The notes under the pieces: model-generated
What the model saw: only the letters and a program-made list of their open reading frames with translations
What the model was told of the DNA's origin: nothing
Databases searched by the model: none
Assembly (NCBI GenBank): GCA_028293125.1
Contig: JAQGPJ010000068.1
Span: 1 to 64,000, forward strand
From: Verrucomicrobiales bacterium
GTDB lineage: Bacteria > Verrucomicrobiota > Verrucomicrobiia > Verrucomicrobiales > V1-33
Reading direction: 5' to 3'
Length of the DNA: 64,000 bases
Shown: in pieces, positions 44,240-52,820 of the stretch
Numbering within the stretch: the stretch's first letter is position 1
Layout of the letters: every line of letters starts with the position of its first letter
Made by a program: the position numbers and the translations under genes

Positions 44240-46693
44240 TCAGGGCTTGGCGAGGCGGAAGAATTCCCGTCCGCTGACCGGGGTGATGAAGCCGGGGGCG
44301 GCTCCGGGGACCGCTGTCCAGGTTTTCAGGTCCGGGCTGCGCTGGAGGACGGCGCCTTCAGTGACGGTCCAGGAGATCCGGGCCTGATTGCCGGTTTGGA
44401 GGGAAATGGCCAGATTGGCGTCGAAAACAATGACCCCGGTGGCGGCGGGCTCAAAGTAAAAGGTGCCGGCGGCGTATCGGTTGGCGGGGCCGCCGTCGAT
44501 ATTGACGGGCAGGACGTCCAGGGCGGTGTCCCAGCGGGAGGTGCCGGTGAAGACCAGGCTGCCGCCGCTGAAGGTGGTCCAGTCACCGCCTCCCGCATTG
44601 CCGTTCTGCTCATCCACCCCGTAACCGTAGGCCACGATGCTTCCCTGAAACCCTTCCGGCAGCACTACGGGAGGATTCAGCGGAAGGAAGCGGCTGCTTT
44701 CCAGCAACTCCCCGTCCTCACGGGTGGGCGTGGAGCCATCGTCCACTGGAAACTCCATCAGCGGCGTCACGGGGGTGCCGGTGGTCCGGTCGTAAATGGC
44801 CACCGTGATGGGCACCAACAGGCCGTCGGCACCGCTGTCGAAAGCTCCCAGTTTGGTGACCTTGACCGGATTCGCGACATCGAAGTCCATCCCCAGACTG
44901 CCGCCAAAGCTCTGGTTTCCGAATGTGCCCTCCGGAACCGCATAGGCCGCACCGGCCGCCGGTACGGAGGGGATGGTGGTGAGCATGTCGGAAGGGAGCC
45001 CCTCCACGCCGCCGGCGGACACCGCACGCACCACGAAGGTGGCGGGCTGCTCATTGACCAGGCCGCTGACACGGTAGCCCAGGGAGGTGGATTCCCCAAT
45101 CAGGGTGTATTCCAAAGTGTCGGGGTCATAACGGTAAACACGGTACTTGGCGGCGGCGGCGGGAGCGGTCACCGCCTCCCAGACCAGATTGGCCGAGGCA
45201 TCGGAAATCAGAGGTGTTATCCGGACCACCGGCCTGCCGGGGGTCACGCTGGCGGTGGTTTCGTATTCGAAGGTGCCCGCGGCATAGGCGGCGGCCAGGC
45301 TGCCGTCCACGGTGTCGGGGAACCCCCCCTGCGCCACGCCATAACGCCCGGTGCCGGTGAATTGAAGAGAGGACTGCCCGTCATCCAGAATCCAGATGGC
45401 GTTGGCGGGGATGTTGCTGGAATTCAGCAGCGGCTCGCCGGCTCCGTAGCTGTCCGCGACCATGCAGCCGTGGAAACCGGTGGAAAGGACCACGGGCTCC
45501 GCCAGATCCTTGAACCTCATGCCGCCCAGGAGGGTGCCTGGATCCTCCGCTGAAAACTCCGCACTGGCCAAGGGCTCCGCAAAATTGTCGCGGTCGTACA
45601 GCCGGGCGGTCAGGATGCGGGGGGTGTCGTCGTCCGTGCCGGTGATGCCGTCCGGGCCGGGATCCGGGCGGATACCGTCGGAGCCGGAGTCAAACACTCC
45701 CAGCCGCGTGACTTTGACCGGATTCTGCACATCGAAATCCAGACCCAGCGTGCCGCTGAAGGCTTGGTTGCCGATGGCATTGGAGGGCGTGAAGTAAGCG
45801 ATATGGCGGCTGGCGGCCAATTGATAGGGCGTGCCGCGGTAAACCCGGCCGTCCGCGCTGAGAAGGCCGTCCGAAGTGACGGCGTGGACTTTGTAGAAAT
45901 AAGTCGTGCCGTTGGTGAGACCGGTGTCGGTGAACTCCAGGGCGGCGGTTTGCGTGATCTGGCTGAAGCTGCCGTCCACGGTTGCGGAGCGGGAAATCCG
46001 GTAATTGGCGGCGGCCACCGGCAGTGGGATGGCATTCCAGACCAGCTTCACTTGACCATTGGAGCCGGTGACGGAAAGCTCCGGCGGGGCCGGGCGCACC
46101 ACGCCATTGGCTGCATACTGGAAAGTGCCGGCGGCATACTGGCCGGAGGGAGTGTCCCTCATGTCCGGATAACCGAAGGGATCACCCGACCCCCAGTAGG
46201 AGAGGGCACCGGAAAAGCTGAGGATGCCGCCATTGTCATCCACGGTCCAAGGCTGGCCGGTGGCCAGATTGCCGTTCCGCTCACCGTCGCCATAGCCATT
46301 GGCGACAATGATACCCTGAAAGCCGGCGGGCAGAGTCAACGGGGCCGTCAGCGGCAGAAAGCGGCTGCCGCCCTCCAGGTTGCCATCCTCGCGGGCCGGG
46401 GTCTCCGGATCGTCCACATTGAAATCCAAAGTGGCGACGGGAACCGTCGGCGCGCTGCGGTCATAAAGCCGCACCTAGATGGGAAGCTGCAGACCGTCGG
46501 ATAGGTCATCAAAGCAGCCGAGTTTGCTGACGGTGACGGCGCTGACCACATTGAACTCCATGCCCAGCGCGCCGCCGAAAGCCTGATTTCCCTGCTGGCC
46601 TTCCGGCACCACAAAGGCGGTGTGGGTCTGCGCATGGCCGGACAGGGTCAGGCCGCCGAGGACACTGAGAACAAGGGACCGTGATGACTTCAT
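44240..46693 (-). pseudogene. Secreted triplicate-repeat/fibronectin-type protein gene interrupted by an in-frame TAG
   Basis: The track splits this into 46475-46693 (signal peptide MKSSRSLVLSVLGGLTLSGHAQ and the first repeat) and 44240-46474 (744 residues), but both are in the same frame, separated only by one TAG codon at 46477-46475. The reading LQLPI-stop-VRLYDR lines up with the later internal repeat LLVPI-T-VAIYDR, so a single sense codon was probably lost. Three copies of the roughly 60-residue unit GNQxFxGxLGxDFDVxxPVKVTxLGxFDSGxDG are present, with fibronectin-III-like domains between them (PPELSVTGSNGQVKLVWNAIPLPVAAANYRISRS). The C-terminus is the ...LQRSPDLKTWTAVPG... module shared with other exoproteins here. 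A GTG directly follows the TAG. It is either a fresh nonsense mutation, readthrough or a base error. Confidence 0.75.
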
Positions 46694-46764
46694 ATGATTG
46701 GTTGGATTGAATGGGAATGGGTGATGGCGTGGAACTTTGGAGGGATTCGGAGCAGGAGCGGAAT

Positions 46765-49700
46765 TCAGGAAGGAACCTGAAACCGGACACGGAGGTACAG
46801 CCGGGGCTCCGCCGGAGATGCGGGGAGGCGGTAATGGCGGATTTCCCGTGCCCCCTGGGCGTCGGTGCTTTCCAAGGCGGCACCGGAGGCGGCAGTCCAG
46901 TTTTTCAAATCCGCGGACTGCTCGATAAGGCAGGAAACCCCCGCTCCGGCCAGGCAGGTGACAGCCACCGTGAAGCCGCCGTTGGCCTGCCGGGTGAAAA
47001 CAGGCAGGACCCTGAGGCTGATGATGTCAGGATCGGAAGCGGTGGCGAATTCCAAAAGGGCCGTCAGCCCGTCCCCATCGCGGTCATCACTGTCGCTGGC
47101 GATGCCATGACTGGCTTTCCACGCGGCGAATCCAGGGACAGCGGCACCGCCGGTGCCGGGGGTGGGAGAGGCGGCCTGCCAGCTGGCGGGAAGTGAAAGG
47201 TCGGGATTTGTCTGCGGCGGGATCAGGGCCAGGGAGGAGCCGCCGCCGTCCGCGGCCTCCGGCCACGGGGCGCTGTCCCCATAGGGCACGGTGCGCAGCA
47301 CCTGGCCGGAGCCGAGGCTCAGAGTGAGCGTTTCACCGGAATTGTTGAGACTGTTGCTGGAGGAGTTGAGGTATTCACCGGCGATCGGAAGACCCGGACC
47401 GTAGCGGGCCTCAAACGCCGCCCGGTCGCGCACCACCAGCAGGCGTGCCCCGGCGGCGAGGGTGGCGCCATCCGGAAAGGACCACAGAATGCCCGCGGTG
47501 AACTGGACCCCGGTCAGATCCAGGGTGGAGGCGCCGCTGTTCAGCAGTTCGATGAACTCCGTGTCCCCGCCTTCGGCGTCCGGCGGGTGGTACATGATTT
47601 CGCTGATAATGAGATCCGTGGCCAGCTGCCCGGCGGGCGGGGCTCCGGCGGTGAATTCCACCGGGGCGCTCCAGTGGCTCCAGTGCCCGGCAGCGTTTTT
47701 GTGCCGCACCCGGGCGCGGTAGGTGCGGCCGGCGGCCAGTCCGGTGGCGGGCGGCGAGGCGCCGGAGGCAAAAACCGTGAGTTCGCCGGAGGTCCACACC
47801 GGCGTGATTTCATAACGCCAGGGAGTGCCCGCCGTGAATCCGGGCACGGAGGGATCGTGGATTTCCCCGATTCTCCATTCCATGGCCGCGAAGCCCTGTC
47901 CGTCGGGGGAGTGGTGGGCGCTGCTGGAGAAGCCCAAGGCATTGACTGGCCAGCCTGCGGGGCCGGTGTAGCTGATGACCGGGGTGTCCGGGATGACGGC
48001 CGGCGTGGCTGACACCGCCAGCGTGTAAGGGTTCACGGTGCCGGCGGCCATCTTCGCCAGCCGGCCTCCGCCGTGGGCGTCGAAGGCGATGAACTCCTTC
48101 ACCCAGCGCACACTGCCGGCGAAATCCGGGGTGGCCAGGATGCGGGAGAAGGGCTGCGGCGGTCCATTCCCCATATTGCCGATGGGGTAGGGAGTCTTAT
48201 AATAATTCCCCGTGGGCCCGGCTCCCCTTGGCGGAGTGGGATTGCCGGGACGGTAGTCCCATCGCCGGCGGTCAGCTTCCACAAACCCCGGTGCGATGGC
48301 GCCGTCGATGGGAATAACGCGGGGCGGACCGTCCGTGATGAGGGAAACGAACTCATCGATCACCTTCCACGCCTGATCATCATTCAGCAGCAGGTCTTGA
48401 AGTTCGCGGGCGCGGTTTTGAAATTCAATGCGCAGGGAGGGGTGCAGCAGCAGCCGGCTGATCTGCTCATACTGACTCAGGTCATTGCCGTTCTGCGTGG
48501 CCTGCGGACCCCAGCGGTCCAGCCGTTCATACAGCAGATCCACGTCCCAGGAATAGATCTCCCAGCGGCGGTCCTGCGGGCCCGGATTGCGGAAATAGAC
48601 CACATTCTCCTGCTCCCGGCGGTCCGTCTGGTTCACCGCCTCGGTCACCGCGCGCCAGTTGTAATACCGTGGCAGATGGACATTGGCCTGCCACCAGCTG
48701 ACGGGCTGGATGTTGTTGATCAGGGGAGCCGCCGAGGCCGAGCCGCCGCCCTTGCGGTAACCGGTGCCGCCGGTGCTGGTGAAGCTGTTGAGATCACTCA
48801 GGTTGGAGGGCTGGCCGCTGCCCTGGTCCAGCAGGCTGTTGCCGGCTCCGGTGACCTGAAGGCGGAAGATGTTTCCATCCGGCAGGCGGTGGGACTCCTT
48901 GAAGCGGTTGTCCTGGTTTTCAAAGGCCAGATACAGTCCCCAGAAATCGCCCCCAAACTGGTCGGCGGGGGCTTCGGCGGCGGCATCGATCACCCGCCAC
49001 TGGATGTGGCAGCCATACGGCGCGGGGGAGTCCGCCAGATTGCAGAGCCGGTAGTTGACCGCCTCATCCAGCCCGGCCAGTCCCCGGTTCCAAGGTGCCC
49101 ACGGAGCGGCCAGGGAGGAGATATTCAGGGTGTCCACCGTGGTGGTGGTCAGTCCGTAGTCGTCGGGCATCTCCAGCAGTCGGCCCCGGTTGAATTTGAA
49201 CTTCCATTTGTTCTTGCCGGTGTTGTAGGTGGAGTTCTGACCTTTGGCCCGGTAATGCACGTGGTCGTAAACCTTGCCGTCAATGACCAGCGTTCCCTTG
49301 AAACGGTAGGTGCCGTCGTTGTAAGCGGGGTTGTACTGGCAGTTCTGGACATCCGTGGCATGGCTCAGCAGATGCCAGGGCCGGACCCGCCGCATGGTCT
49401 CCACGGGAAACGTGGAGGCCGGGGTGATGCCGGGGCGCAGAGCCGCCGTCCAGGCCGGCACACCGTCATAGCAGAAGAGGGCGAAGTTTTTGGAGGGATC
49501 GTCCTCCGTGGGCACGCGCACCCCCGCGTCGGCGGTGTTGACCGCACGGACGCGCCAGCGGATCAGGTGCCGGTGGACCAGAAGCGCGGCGGGAAGCATC
49601 GCGCTGAAGGTGTCGTCATCCGCCGTGGCGTCGCCGTTCAGGCCGTCGTCGTGCATGGGCAGGTCCCGCCATTTGCTGACGGCGGGATCCGTGGAGGTGA

Positions 49701-50940
49701 AGGCGGCGTCGGTGCTGCGGATGTAGGCGCCGGGGGCCACATCCTGATACTCCAGAATCACTGACGCCACCTCGCGCGGGTCCGTCACTTTGGCGCTGAT
49801 GGTCACCGGCTGGCCTGATGGGAAAACCCCCGTGGGCACCGTGGACGGCTGGGCGGAAACCGCGGCCACCTGCCGGATGGCGGGCGGAGGAATCTCCCGC
49901 GCCACCCCGGCATTGGCCGCGCCGGGTGTGGGTTTGCCGGGACGCCACGAGCCGCCCAGGGTCCGGTCCAGCGACGGATGGATGACCTGCATGGAGTTCC
50001 CTGTGGGAGCTGTCTGGGCTCCGGTCACGGCGCTGCCCACCACCGGCCATGGAGTGCCCAGACCGTAGCTGAGGGAATCCACCGTCATTCCCGCCGCATC
50101 TGTCAGGGTGATCTCCTCCCCTTCATTGGAAAGCCCGCCGGTCCAGGGTCCCAGTGCGCCGGGAGAGCCGAGATGGGTTTGCAGCTGCGCGGGATTTTCC
50201 CCGATCACCAGATAGCCGCCGGGGGCAATTTTGGTTCCGTCGGGAAAAACATAACTGATTCCCTTCACAAACCTCCAGCCACTGAGATCCACTTCGGAGG
50301 GCAGAGGATTGAAGAGCTCGATGAACTCCACCAGCTTCGACTTGGAGTCCGCCGGATCCACATGCAGCTCATGGATCAGCACATGGGCGGCGGGCAGGCC
50401 GTGGTCCCCATTGGCCGCACCGGGAGTGGGTTGAAGGAAATAACCGGTCCCCCCCGGTGCCGTGTGCCCCCAGGAGATGTCCGCGGACTGCGCGGGAAAA
50501 GCCGGCGAAAAGGCGCTGAGCACCGTCACCCCGTCCGCCGCCGTCAGCGCGAGGTATTCCCCGTTGGTGCCCAGACTGAAATTGGTGTGTGGCGGAGCCC
50601 CGGCCCCGGCCCGGTTTTTGGAGGAGGCGAAAACCACCAGATACCCGTTGGCGGGAATGGCGGTGCCGGCGGGGAAAGCCCACTTCGTTTTGACCGCACG
50701 GTCGTCAGTCAGGTGCATCCCGGAAAGATCCGCCGGAGTGGAGGCGGCATTCCGCAGTTCGATCCAGTCACTCCAATCTCCATCACTATCCCTGAGGGTT
50801 CCGGTGTTCGAGGCCATGACCTCATTGAGACTCAGCCCCTGCGTCAGTGCCGGGTCCTGAGCCTGCATTCCGATGACAGTGCTCCAAATCAGGATTCCCA
50901 AAAGCAGGCCTGAGGGAGGGAAGGGAAAAGATTGGATCAC
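46765..50940 (-). CDS. Giant exoprotein with three lamin-tail domains and a CotH-like kinase domain
   Basis: A 1391-residue secreted protein. The track ORF runs into the promoter region and antisense to the next gene; a GTG at 50940 (VIQSFPFPPSGLLLGILIWSTVIGMQAQ) gives a plausible signal peptide. Domain order: lamin-tail 1 (LSLNEVMASNTGTLRDSDGDWSDWIELRNAAS), lamin-tail 2 (VLIHELHVDPADSKSKLVEFIELFNPLPSEVDLSGWRF), a CotH-like region (VHYRAKGQNSTYNTGKNKWKFKFNRG, APYGCHIQWRVID, FGGDFWGLYLAFENQD, WEIYSWDVDLLYERLDRWGP), an Ig-like segment, lamin-tail 3 (LIISEIMYHPPDAEGGDTEFIELLNSGASTLDL) and a terminal module (DSDDRDGDGLTALLEFATASDP). CotH proteins phosphorylate spore-coat partners in Bacillus; a role here is unknown. 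The interrupted exoprotein gene follows 71 bp downstream on the same strand. Confidence 0.82.
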   Translation of the reverse strand: MIQSFPFPPSGLLLGILIWSTVIGMQAQDPALTQGLSLNEVMASNTGTLRDSDGDWSDWIELRNAASTPADLSGMHLTDDRAVKTKWAFPAGTAIPANGYLVVFASSKNRAGAGAPPHTNFSLGTNGEYLALTAADGVTVLSAFSPAFPAQSADISWGHTAPGGTGYFLQPTPGAANGDHGLPAAHVLIHELHVDPADSKSKLVEFIELFNPLPSEVDLSGWRFVKGISYVFPDGTKIAPGGYLVIGENPAQLQTHLGSPGALGPWTGGLSNEGEEITLTDAAGMTVDSLSYGLGTPWPVVGSAVTGAQTAPTGNSMQVIHPSLDRTLGGSWRPGKPTPGAANAGVAREIPPPAIRQVAAVSAQPSTVPTGVFPSGQPVTISAKVTDPREVASVILEYQDVAPGAYIRSTDAAFTSTDPAVSKWRDLPMHDDGLNGDATADDDTFSAMLPAALLVHRHLIRWRVRAVNTADAGVRVPTEDDPSKNFALFCYDGVPAWTAALRPGITPASTFPVETMRRVRPWHLLSHATDVQNCQYNPAYNDGTYRFKGTLVIDGKVYDHVHYRAKGQNSTYNTGKNKWKFKFNRGRLLEMPDDYGLTTTTVDTLNISSLAAPWAPWNRGLAGLDEAVNYRLCNLADSPAPYGCHIQWRVIDAAAEAPADQFGGDFWGLYLAFENQDNRFKESHRLPDGNIFRLQVTGAGNSLLDQGSGQPSNLSDLNSFTSTGGTGYRKGGGSASAAPLINNIQPVSWWQANVHLPRYYNWRAVTEAVNQTDRREQENVVYFRNPGPQDRRWEIYSWDVDLLYERLDRWGPQATQNGNDLSQYEQISRLLLHPSLRIEFQNRARELQDLLLNDDQAWKVIDEFVSLITDGPPRVIPIDGAIAPGFVEADRRRWDYRPGNPTPPRGAGPTGNYYKTPYPIGNMGNGPPQPFSRILATPDFAGSVRWVKEFIAFDAHGGGRLAKMAAGTVNPYTLAVSATPAVIPDTPVISYTGPAGWPVNALGFSSSAHHSPDGQGFAAMEWRIGEIHDPSVPGFTAGTPWRYEITPVWTSGELTVFASGASPPATGLAAGRTYRARVRHKNAAGHWSHWSAPVEFTAGAPPAGQLATDLIISEIMYHPPDAEGGDTEFIELLNSGASTLDLTGVQFTAGILWSFPDGATLAAGARLLVVRDRAAFEARYGPGLPIAGEYLNSSSNSLNNSGETLTLSLGSGQVLRTVPYGDSAPWPEAADGGGSSLALIPPQTNPDLSLPASWQAASPTPGTGGAAVPGFAAWKASHGIASDSDDRDGDGLTALLEFATASDPDIISLRVLPVFTRQANGGFTVAVTCLAGAGVSCLIEQSADLKNWTAASGAALESTDAQGAREIRHYRLPASPAEPRLYLRVRFQVPS

Positions 50941-51145
50941 AAAGAGTAAAACGGCATTAAAACAGATTCCTGACTCATTCGGAATGGAAAACCGCTTTTT
51001 TCGTTTTCCTGGATTAATTCGGTTTTTCCGATGTTTAATACCTGTTTTCCAGTCCGGGCGGCCGTGTGTTTGTCTGCCCGGAGCCGACGGGAATTCAAAT
51101 TTCCGGCCTGACAACCGGTGCCGGAACCGCCAGAGTGGCCAGCCT

Positions 51146-51577
51146 ATGCAGCAAGTGAAAGACACGGCGAGGGCAATGGTCCGCATCGGATATGACGGGC
51201 GCGTGCATAAAACCTTCCGCGGGCCGCTGGCGGCGGAGCGCTTCGCCAATGAGGAGCGGGTGCTGAGGTATCTTGAGAAGCGCGGCTGCCCGTTTGTGCC
51301 CAAAGTGCTGGAGAGCGATCCCGAAGCCCTGCGGCTGGTGACCACCAACTGCGGAGCCCGCGTCAACCAGCTGGATGAAAGACGGATGGACGGTCTTTAC
51401 GACGAGCTGGAGACTTACGGGGTGCGTCACGGGGACCGCTTTATGCGCAATGTGACCTACAGCCAGCAGCTGGCGCGCTTCTGCCTGATCGATTTCGAAT
51501 TTGCCACCATCCTCGAAACCGGCGAGGGCCTGGAGCAGACCAGCAGCGGGGTGATCGACCTCGACCGTGCGGACTGA
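51146..51577 (+). CDS. Compact kinase-like protein (143 aa)
   Basis: A 143-residue protein when started at ATG 51146 (MQQVKDTARAMVRIGYDGRVHKTFRG); the earlier 91 track residues are antisense to the exoprotein. It has a protein-kinase-like core in miniature: RVHKTFRG with candidate Lys22, FANEERVLRYL with candidate Glu36/37, a hinge-like DPEALRLVTTNCG, catalytic HGDRFMRNVTY (95-104) and metal-binding LIDFEFA (114-120). Canonical kinases need about 250 residues; the activation and substrate lobes are missing. It sits about 100 bp before a PP2C phosphatase gene, or overlaps it if that gene starts at a GTG at 51567, so the two could be an antagonistic pair. Kinase activity is inferred. Confidence 0.65.
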   Translation: MQQVKDTARAMVRIGYDGRVHKTFRGPLAAERFANEERVLRYLEKRGCPFVPKVLESDPEALRLVTTNCGARVNQLDERRMDGLYDELETYGVRHGDRFMRNVTYSQQLARFCLIDFEFATILETGEGLEQTSSGVIDLDRAD

Positions 51578-51677
51578 CCGGATCCACCTCAGCGTCAGCC
51601 TTCCCTCTTTTTCCATCCGGCCCAGCGTCTCCAATCATCCGTTTGCCGGGGACCAGCCCTTTTCAGCAGCCACCCGA

Positions 51678-52643
51678 ATGAGCCAATCCCAATCCCAAAG
51701 TCAGAGCCAGTCATCCCCGCCTCCCGCTTCGGACAACCCTCCCGCCGCCGGGACCAGCCCTGCCGTGGAATGGGTGGATGAATCCCTCATGTCCGGCACC
51801 CCGCCCTGGCTGGCCAGTGCGGAGCCGGCGGCGGCCCTCACCCTGCGCTGGTCGGGTTTGACGCATCCGGGAAAGGTGCGGCCCAACAACGAGGACGCTT
51901 TTCTGGCGCTGAACTTCAACGGGGGCGGCGTGCAGTTTCTGGGAAAGGTGGGCAGCGCTCCGCTGTCGGACGCCGATTTTGTTTTTGCCGTGAGCGACGG
52001 CATGGGAGGCGCGAAATCCGGGGAGTTCGCCAGCCGCATCGCCGTGGATAAGATCACCCATCTGCTGCCCCGCAGTTTCCGGCGGGCCGCCCTGGGCATG
52101 TCCGTGAATTACCAGGACGTGCTGCCGGAACTGGTCACCTCCATCCACCGCGACCTGACGCTGCTGGCGGAAAGCTACGAGGAGTGCGCGGGCATGGGAG
52201 CCACCCTGACCATGGCGTGGTTCGCGCCGGGCTGGATGTATTTTGCCCATATTGGGGACAGCCGGCTTTATTACCTGCCCGCCGGCGGAGCGCTGCGGCA
52301 GATCAGCGAGGACAATTCCCACGTGGGCTGGCTGCGGCGTCAGGGGAAAATCAACGAGCGCGAGGCCCGCACCCATCCGCGTAAAAACGTCCTGAACAAA
52401 GCCCTCGGCGCGGGCCATCAGTTTGTGGATCCGCAGGTGGGCGCGGTGTCCTGCCAGCCGGGGGATATTTTCCTGCTGGTGACCGACGGCATTATCGACG
52501 GCCTCTGGGACCGCCATCTGGAGGAGTTCCTGCGAACCCCGGATGCCGTGATCACCCCCGCCCAGCAGATGATCAATGAAGCCCTCTCCCGTTCCGGGCG
52601 CGACAATCTGACGGCGGTGGTGGTGGAGGTGCTGCCAGGGTGA
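51678..52643 (+). CDS. PP2C-type Ser/Thr phosphatase
   Basis: A 321-residue phosphatase started at ATG 51678; the following SQSQSQSQSQSS run is low complexity and the catalytic domain starts near residue 60. PP2C motifs are complete: GKVRPNNEDAFLAL, FVFAVSDGMGGAKSGEFAS (metal-binding Asp-Gly), GMGATLTMAWF, YFAHIGDSRLYYLP, LLVTDGIIDGLWD and RDNLTAVVVEVLP. Such metal-dependent phosphatases reverse Hanks-type kinases in the cytosol. The next gene upstream is a mini-kinase on the same strand. A GTG at 51567 overlapping the mini-kinase stop is an alternative start. Confidence 0.9.
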   Translation: MSQSQSQSQSQSSPPPASDNPPAAGTSPAVEWVDESLMSGTPPWLASAEPAAALTLRWSGLTHPGKVRPNNEDAFLALNFNGGGVQFLGKVGSAPLSDADFVFAVSDGMGGAKSGEFASRIAVDKITHLLPRSFRRAALGMSVNYQDVLPELVTSIHRDLTLLAESYEECAGMGATLTMAWFAPGWMYFAHIGDSRLYYLPAGGALRQISEDNSHVGWLRRQGKINEREARTHPRKNVLNKALGAGHQFVDPQVGAVSCQPGDIFLLVTDGIIDGLWDRHLEEFLRTPDAVITPAQQMINEALSRSGRDNLTAVVVEVLPG

Positions 52644-52734
52644 GGGCAGCCGGGAACACAGAAGGCGGCGGACGGATTCACTATGGCTGTCCGCGCCCGC
52701 GACGCTGTGATACGGGGCCGGTTTCAAAAACAAA

Positions 52735-52764
52735 ACACCCGCCCGGCTTTCGCGGGGCGGGTGT
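52735..52764 (-). terminator. Intrinsic terminator of htpG
   Basis: ACACCCGCCC (52735-52744) and GGGCGGGTGT (52755-52764) form a 10-bp GC stem. Read on the minus strand, the stem is followed by TTTGTTTTTGAAAC, a T-rich tail, about 60 bp past the htpG stop. On the plus strand it may also slow readthrough from the PP2C gene. Confidence 0.8.
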
Positions 52765-52820
52765 CCGATGAATGAGGAATGCCGGGTGCCGGCCCGAAGC
52801 CGGGCATGGCGGGGCAGCGG

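Noticed and set aside
46475-46693. 72-aa ORF as an independent small secreted protein
   Set aside because: It is in the same frame as the following 744-aa ORF and carries the first copy of that protein's repeat, so it is the N-terminus of one interrupted gene.
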